Shown here: piece by piece, positions 54,679-58,958 of the stretch
How positions within the stretch are numbered: position 1 is the stretch's first letter
Layout of the letters: every line of letters starts with the position of its first letter
Assembly: GCA_017415455.1 (NCBI GenBank)
Contig: JAFQGS010000049.1
Location: forward strand, 1-58,958
Origin: Prevotella sp.
Lineage (GTDB): Bacteria; Bacteroidota; Bacteroidia; Bacteroidales; Bacteroidaceae
Length of the DNA: 58,958 bases
Reading direction: 5' to 3'
Program-made: the position numbers and the translations under genes
Notes under the pieces: model-generated
What the model saw: the letters and a program-made list of their open reading frames with translations, nothing else
Database searches by the model: none
Told to the model about the DNA's origin: nothing

Positions 54679-55697
54679 TCCAAACGACTATCACCCTCTA
54701 TTGTTGAGCAAATACTATTACACAAACAATATGTATTTGCCTTTCGTGCAAATGCTATCAGCGAATTTACTTGATGTAAATATCTTTCCTGACTCCATAC
54801 CCCATCAGCTAACAGCTGACCATAAGATATCATTTTATTTTTAAACCGCAACTTACTTCTGCGATTAAGTAAGATATTATCTTTATTAATAAAATATCCC
54901 AAGAAAGAAACTCCCTGCTCTGTCTTTACTATCTGCGGAGTCTTTAGCTTTAATCGCAATACATTTTCCACAAAATCAGTCACTGACGAAACATATTCTT
55001 TGACTTTCTCTCTATCATTATCGTATAACAACTTATCATCCATGTATCTTACGTATATAGGTACAAGCAAGACCTCTTTAATATAATGATCTAAGGGCGA
55101 CAGGTACAAATTCATAAAATACTGGCTTGGCAGATTACCTATAGGGATCCCACATCCTGGAGTCACTTCATATGAATCTATAATTCTATCAAACAACTGC
55201 AATAAACGCTGATCCTTAAAAATTCTACGTAGCAGCCCTTTCAACACTTCATGGGAAACAGAATCAAAGCATTTCCGCACATCTAACTTCGCCACATAAG
55301 CATATCTCGCCATTCCCAAGCGTGCTCTGTCTATTGCAGCATATACACCTTTGCCGCTGCGAGATGCATAAGAATCAAAAATAAGATTACTTTCAAATCT
55401 GGGCTTGCAGACATTCATTATCGCATGATGCATTACACGCTCTGGAAATGATGCTGCACATATAAGCCTTTCTTTGGGATCGTATATCTTAAAATAATGA
55501 TAATTGCCTATTTCCACAGTTCCAGTCCTAAGGCCATCTCTTATCTTCAGAATATTATCATAAAGATTTTCCGAGAATTTAATTACTTCTTTCTTTCCTG
55601 TTTTTCCACGACGAGCCTGATGATAAGCCAACAAGATGTTATCTATGCTCTCTATCTGAGACATTAGGTTACCCTTGCGTTTCATCCCTCTGTTCAT
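54660..55697 (-). CDS. Reverse transcriptase of a diversity-generating retroelement
   Basis: A 345-residue RT with fingers and palm domains and no endonuclease or maturase domain, as expected for DGRs. The catalytic box is YMDD (Y218-D221) in [10 protein letters not shown]. The DGR-specific motif is [11 protein letters not shown] with SQ at 191-192, where group II intron RTs have QG. The upstream segments [16 protein letters not shown] and GCGIPIGNL fit. The C-terminus (GAAWR) is encoded by the first bases of the template repeat. The start may be at M1 or M12 (MSQIESIDN at 55664, 5 bases after the accessory gene). It is error-prone at template adenines by family knowledge. Confidence 0.95.
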   Translation of the reverse strand: MNRGMKRKGNLMSQIESIDNILLAYHQARRGKTGKKEVIKFSENLYDNILKIRDGLRTGTVEIGNYHYFKIYDPKERLICAASFPERVMHHAIMNVCKPRFESNLIFDSYASRSGKGVYAAIDRARLGMARYAYVAKLDVRKCFDSVSHEVLKGLLRRIFKDQRLLQLFDRIIDSYEVTPGCGIPIGNLPSQYFMNLYLSPLDHYIKEVLLVPIYVRYMDDKLLYDNDREKVKEYVSSVTDFVENVLRLKLKTPQIVKTEQGVSFLGYFINKDNILLNRRSKLRFKNKMISYGQLLADGVWSQERYLHQVNSLIAFARKANTYCLCNSICSTIEGDSRLEGAAWR

Positions 55698-56133
55698 TAA
55701 ACATTTCGCACAGAATTTTACCGTACTTCTCCATTCGCTTCTCTCCTATCCCAGATATTCGTGCTACAAGTGTCGCATCTACATTCCCCATTTTTGCAAT
55801 CTGCGCCAATTCCGCATCAGTAAACACGGCATATGCCGGGACTGCATCATCAGCCGCCAACTTCTTCCTTATTGCACGTAGCTTGGCAAAACGTTCAAAA
55901 TCTTGCGGTGACAATAACTCTCTATAATCCACCTTCTCACGCCGATCCTGCTGACCAGATACAACCGTAGCTGGCAGATACGTCACGGCTATAGACCAAT
56001 GTCCAACATTTCCAGACGACACATAAAATTGTCTATCTATGTCAAGAACCTTATGCCCTCTTAGAAACTTATTCAGTTCTTCCTGTTGCTGTTCACTACC
56101 TCTTGAGGACAGATCGAATATTTTAATCTGCAT
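55669..56133 (-). CDS. HRDC-domain accessory protein of the DGR
   Basis: 154 residues. The N-terminal ~75 residues are not recognised. The C-terminus (about 78-148) is an HRDC fold, with LSPQDFERFAKLRAIRKKLA, VPAYAVFTDAELAQIAKM and ARISGIGEKRMEKYG, as in RecQ helicases and RNase D. HRDC proteins occur as alternatives to Avd in some DGRs, where they probably hold the RT with its RNA template. It lies between target and RT, overlapping the RT start by up to 29 bases. No Avd homologue is present. Confidence 0.88.
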   Translation of the reverse strand: MQIKIFDLSSRGSEQQQEELNKFLRGHKVLDIDRQFYVSSGNVGHWSIAVTYLPATVVSGQQDRREKVDYRELLSPQDFERFAKLRAIRKKLAADDAVPAYAVFTDAELAQIAKMGNVDATLVARISGIGEKRMEKYGKILCEMFNEQRDETQG

Positions 56134-56167
56134 GCTCCATTTCCCTTTCGCCCCATTTCCTCGCTTC

Positions 56168-56190
56168 GCAGGATTAGTCCCTTATCCTGC
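56168..56190. other. Hairpin downstream of the variable repeat
   Basis: GCAGGAT and ATCCTGC form a perfect 7-bp stem around a nine-base loop, 36 bases downstream (in the gene sense) of the variable repeat. Comparable hairpins beyond the initiation-of-mutagenic-homology site assist homing in the BPP-1 phage DGR. Its role here is inferred. Confidence 0.5.
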
Positions 56191-56222
56191 TCATACTCAT
56201 AAATGGGATTGTTCTACTTTTC

Positions 56223-57590
56223 TTAGGGGAGACACACCACCCGGAATCCGTAGCTGCTGCCGCGGTCCGACGGAGTATCGTTGGCGCGATTAGAGACACG
56301 GCAGTTACCAGCATTGCGGTTCCAGCTCCCGCCACGCAGCACCCGGTATTGACCAGAGCCGGCACCTGTTGGATTGCTCTGCTCGCTGTAGGAATAACTG
56401 CCATACCAGTCGCTGCACCATTCCCACACATTGCCGCTCATGTCATAAATACCGAGTTCGTTGGCTCTCTTCTGTTTCACCCAATGGGTTGCACTGCCGC
56501 TGTTGGAATCATACCATGCCACGGCATCTATTGCATAACTGCCGCTGTATTTATATCCCCTGCTCTTATTACCGCCACGGGCCGCATACTCCCACTGCGC
56601 CTCCGTCGGCAACAGATAGGTCTTGCCCGTCATGGCGCTCAGCTCACGACAGAAGGCTTGCGCCTCTTCCCAATTAACATAATACATCGGGTTGTTATCA
56701 CCAACGCCACGCATAGACTGAGCATTAGCCTTATCACGCTGCTGATATATGGTGGTTCCCATTATCTTCTCCCATTGCGCCTGCGTCACCTCGCATTCCG
56801 CAATATAATACGAGTCAAGCCGTACTGTGTGTACCGGGCTTTCATCACTATCCGCATCGCTGCCCTGCTCTGGTGTCGCTCCCATACGGAAGGAGCCGCC
56901 CTCCACATATACCATCTTCATGTTCAATCCGCAGCCCGCATCCTCAACATAACTCTGCGGAGTCTGCGAATACGTCGGCTGCTGGTATGACGGTTGCTGA
57001 TAAGTCTGCTGTTGCTGCTGGTAAGGCTGCTGATAAGATGGCTGCTGATATGTCTGTTGCGACATCTGCCTGTTCACCTTTACACCCAGCAATTCGCCCA
57101 CCATGCGGTCAATGGCTGCCATCACGGAAGACTGGTCCGCGTCTGCCTCAGCAAAAACTGTATTCACCCTCTCGCCTGGGTCTATTCTATACTTTTCGAC
57201 ATCTATTAAAATCTTAATACCTGGAACACCTGCCACTACCTTCTTATTTATCGACACTTTCGGGAACAATATATAGTCGGCATTTGCCTTCTTCACCATC
57301 TTACATATATTCTCAAATGTATCCGACTTGCCGCTGTTTTGCAACTGACGCTTTATGTCATTCATATTAACCTCAAAGACCTCATAGCCATCTGATGCTG
57401 TACACGCGTCAACAATGCTCTGGCGTATCATCTTCTTTAATCCATCATCCAAAGGAGGATAGTTATTATCCTTAATATCAGCCACAATAACCTTCTGAGT
57501 TGCAAAGATTCTGAAGCCTTGAGCCACGGCTACACTCGGTAACAGCACAGCCATACCGAGCAAAAGAAAGAATAGTTTTGTTCTTGTCAT
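56223..57590 (-). CDS. DGR target protein: SUMF1/FGE (C-type-lectin fold) with C-terminal variable repeat
   Basis: 455 residues. A signal peptide (1-24) is followed by an N-terminal αβ domain (about 25-165, FATQKVIVADIKDNNYPPLD), a Gln/Tyr-rich linker (about 168-208, repeats of QQPSYQQ and QQTYQQ), and a SUMF1/formylglycine-generating-type domain (about 215-455, MVYVEGGSFRMGATPEQGSD, SGNVWEWCSDWYG). Residues 416-455, including RVLRGGSW, are the variable repeat. Seven codons differ from the template as N425R, N436A, N438D, N442D, N444G, N445S and N446S. The fold displays variable side chains on a stable scaffold. No lipobox is seen; anchoring may be through the N-terminal domain or its partner. 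Confidence 0.93.
   Translation of the reverse strand: MTRTKLFFLLLGMAVLLPSVAVAQGFRIFATQKVIVADIKDNNYPPLDDGLKKMIRQSIVDACTASDGYEVFEVNMNDIKRQLQNSGKSDTFENICKMVKKANADYILFPKVSINKKVVAGVPGIKILIDVEKYRIDPGERVNTVFAEADADQSSVMAAIDRMVGELLGVKVNRQMSQQTYQQPSYQQPYQQQQQTYQQPSYQQPTYSQTPQSYVEDAGCGLNMKMVYVEGGSFRMGATPEQGSDADSDESPVHTVRLDSYYIAECEVTQAQWEKIMGTTIYQQRDKANAQSMRGVGDNNPMYYVNWEEAQAFCRELSAMTGKTYLLPTEAQWEYAARGGNKSRGYKYSGSYAIDAVAWYDSNSGSATHWVKQKRANELGIYDMSGNVWEWCSDWYGSYSYSEQSNPTGAGSGQYRVLRGGSWNRNAGNCRVSNRANDTPSDRGSSYGFRVVCLP
56226..56344 (-). repeat. DGR variable repeat (VR)
   Basis: 119 bases ending one base before the stop codon of the target gene. It aligns without gaps to 54560-54678. Differences fall at 10 template adenines plus one T/G difference that is silent here (GGT to GGG, Gly421). 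The 3' end (gene sense) is GC-rich and identical in both copies for the last 40 bases or so, as expected of the site where cDNA priming begins. Confidence 0.95.
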
Positions 57591-57607
57591 TTTTCAATCA
57601 AATTTAT

Positions 57608-58081
57608 TTAAATAGCTCCCACAAGTTTACAACACAGGCTGTTGCATGCCGGGCGCAGATAGTCTATATCGGCATAGGCACGAACCGACGACGATGCTAC
57701 AATCTTACCCGAAGAGGTGTTCACGATGCGTGCGCTGAGCAGCACAGTCCTCTTGTCCAATGGTGTTATCTCTGTAACGAGGATATAGTCCATCAGCTGC
57801 TTCTTCACGTAAGTGAGAGTGCCGGATGAGATATTTCCCGTCTTGTCGAAATTCATTTCAAGAGACACGAAACTTATCTTGTCATATCCCTCATAGCCGT
57901 CAGAATTGGTTATGGCATCGGTAAGCGCGCTGCGCAGGAACACCTTTGTGCCATTGGCAACATCACCGCTGCGGTCCACCACCTCGGTAATAGCCACCTT
58001 CTTACGGTTATAGAACTGTGCTGACATTGTAGAGCATGACAGGAATGTGAAAACCAAAGCAAATAAATAAACTTTAACCAT
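57608..58081 (-). CDS. Secreted protein sharing the N-terminal domain of the DGR target
   Basis: 157 residues beginning MVKVYLFALVFTFLSCSTMS, with a cleavable signal peptide whose likely cut is after TMSA (an internal FLSC is a poor lipobox). The mature part begins FYNRKKVAITEVVDRSGDV and resembles the N-terminal domain of the target protein, including a shared SDGYE segment, but it lacks the linker and SUMF1 domain. It is 17 bases upstream of the target gene and probably its partner. An ATG at 58129 is open but gives a poor leader, so 58081 is chosen. Confidence 0.75.
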   Translation of the reverse strand: MVKVYLFALVFTFLSCSTMSAQFYNRKKVAITEVVDRSGDVANGTKVFLRSALTDAITNSDGYEGYDKISFVSLEMNFDKTGNISSGTLTYVKKQLMDYILVTEITPLDKRTVLLSARIVNTSSGKIVASSSVRAYADIDYLRPACNSLCCKLVGAI

Positions 58082-58144
58082 ACTGTTATAAATAATTTGT
58101 CGCCTATGGACTCCCCAAAGATTCGGCATATTAATTAAACAGGT

Positions 58145-58187
58145 ATTAAAAAAGACGTGGGAGTCTGTACTAACTTATCCCAAGTCT
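58145..58187 (-). terminator. Terminator-like hairpin in the leader of the DGR operon
   Basis: On the minus strand AAGACTTGGGA and TCCCACGTCTT pair (one mismatch) and are followed by TTTTTT. It lies between the promoter at 58485 and the first gene, so it could end a short RNA or attenuate the operon. Confidence 0.6.
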
Positions 58188-58478
58188 TCAGGCTTCTCGC
58201 ATTGCCCACACTCAAAGGATAAGCAACACATTAAGCCCACGCCGTGACATATTATAAGAGCCATCGCAATACGGAAGACGCATTGACAACGGGATATAAT
58301 ACACCCAACGCAGACGTTGCGATTGCCATATCTTTATGAGTGTTGTCAAACTTTGCGAGAATTTGAAGACTCAAAGATAACGTATCGTAAACGTCCTTCC
58401 GAGACGTGCCGCCAGAAGCAGCATACGCCTCTATTCCATCGATGTCTTGACACCCCTGACCGCAAGGACAGGTTTTGT
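58188..58478 (-). other. Leader RNA or decayed coding remnant upstream of the DGR operon
   Basis: The minus strand downstream of the promoter has no start codon suited to a gene. One frame is open for over 70 codons (DKTCPCGQGCQDIDG, then DVYDTLSLSLQILAKFDNT) up to a TAA near 58253, with protein-like composition but no ATG. It could be a gene remnant, a leader or a small RNA of about 320 nt ending at the hairpin at 58145. I do not recognise a family. Confidence 0.35.
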
Positions 58479-58484
58479 CGTTGG

Positions 58485-58515
58485 CAAAATTAAATAATAT
58501 TTTGGAATTATCAAA
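58485..58515 (-). promoter_or_regulatory. Promoter of the DGR operon
   Basis: On the minus strand TTTG (58515-58512) and TAATTTTG (58492-58485) are 19 bases apart, a full -33/-7 match. It would start transcription near 58478, about 400 bases before the first gene. Confidence 0.7.
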
Positions 58516-58575
58516 TAAATTTATGTAAATTATGTGGTTTGGGGAGGTAAACCATTTTTTTTGAAGTTGATGAGG

Positions 58576-58958
58576 GGCCTCACCCCCAACTCAAAAACTC
58601 ATTAACTTGTTAACTTATTAAAGGAGTGTAGGAGTACAGGAGTGACTTCTCACTCCTAATTATGAATTCGGAATTATGAATTATGAAGAAATGACGCTTC
58701 GCTTAGGAGTTCAGGAGTATACTTTTTAGGAGTGTAGGAGTATAGGAGTGCAGGAGTGCAGACAATAGTCCTGCTACAATCAACTTGTCAACTTTACCCA
58801 AGGAGTTCAGGAGTTCAGACAATAGCTTGACACGCATACGTCCTCTATCTCCTTTTATCTTCCTCTACCTCCCTCTATCTTCTTTTCACTTTTCACTTAA
58901 TCACTCAACTCGTCAACATACTCCCCTCTCATTATGGAGAGGGGTTGGGGGTGAGGCC
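58576..58958. repeat. MITE-like element with 15-bp terminal inverted repeats
   Basis: GGCCTCACCCCCAAC at 58576-58590 and its reverse complement at 58944-58958 bound a non-coding 383-bp segment. Inside are 8-bp AGGAGTNY tandem repeats (58622-58646 and 58704-58764). The right half (58780-58958) is the inverted copy of 47795-48004. No transposase is present; the right end coincides with the window edge, so the boundary may be artificial. Confidence 0.65.

Noticed and set aside
54660-55697. Retron or group II intron reverse transcriptase
   Set aside because: No msr/msd region and no maturase or endonuclease domain; the SQ motif, adjacent template repeat and matched variable repeat identify a DGR.
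48103-58129. Prophage or conjugative element carrying the DGR
   Set aside because: No integrase, capsid, tail, portal, relaxase or tra gene is present; neighbouring genes are housekeeping or envelope functions.

Overview
The window is a chromosomal segment of a Bacteroidales bacterium, most likely Prevotella in the broad sense. Three things point there: promoters of the Bacteroidetes type (TTTG about 20 bases upstream of TAnnTTTG), Bacteroidales-restricted families (DUF6452/DUF6048, DUF4827 beside glmM, DUF4738, DUF5686, DUF4112), and start codons without Shine-Dalgarno sequences. I did not assign a species.

Layout. 1-4.4 kb: a radical SAM protein cut by the left edge, oxyR, and a convergent acyl-CoA ligase. 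4.4-6.3 kb: mostly non-coding, with a long 22-nt periodic array, then a tRNA-Thr directly behind an SRP RNA. 6.3-15 kb: a long same-strand run (DUF4199, GT2, DUF6452, DUF6048, ApbE, Crp/Fnr, M3 peptidase, dCMP deaminase, S41 peptidase). 15-22 kb: folate cyclo-ligase, DUF721/recF, TPR/ribH, exonuclease III and a PiT phosphate transporter. 22.4-29 kb: a GIN lipoprotein and a compact operon of nucleotidyltransferase, ATP-grasp, CDP-alcohol phosphotransferase, HAD and DUF5686 genes. It looks like an uncharacterised route to a phosphodiester or polar lipid. 29-47 kb: thioesterase, LacI and a GH2 enzyme; META and DUF4738 lipoproteins; a cysE/rRNA methylase/DPP-IV/purD run; and nrnA/DUF4827/glmM. 48-54 kb: a minus-strand operon (DUF2723, deacetylase, queG, unknown, DUF4112).

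The most striking element is at 54.5-58.5 kb: a complete cellular diversity-generating retroelement (DGR). A SUMF1/C-type-lectin-fold target carries a 119-bp variable repeat in its last 40 codons. It is followed by an HRDC accessory gene, a reverse transcriptase with the DGR-type SQ and YMDD motifs, and a 119-bp template repeat. The two repeats differ at 11 positions, ten of them adenines in the template. The eleventh creates the stop codon of the reverse transcriptase. No phage genes surround the cassette.

The second unexplained signal is a family of degenerate arrays with a strict 22-nt period. They occur in six separate intergenic gaps and share a GGCATCAAAC-like core. A third is an inverted repeat about 0.2 kb long that brackets the 48-58 kb segment, its right arm being part of a MITE-like element. 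Products are assigned from recognisable motifs and family memory only; no database search was possible.
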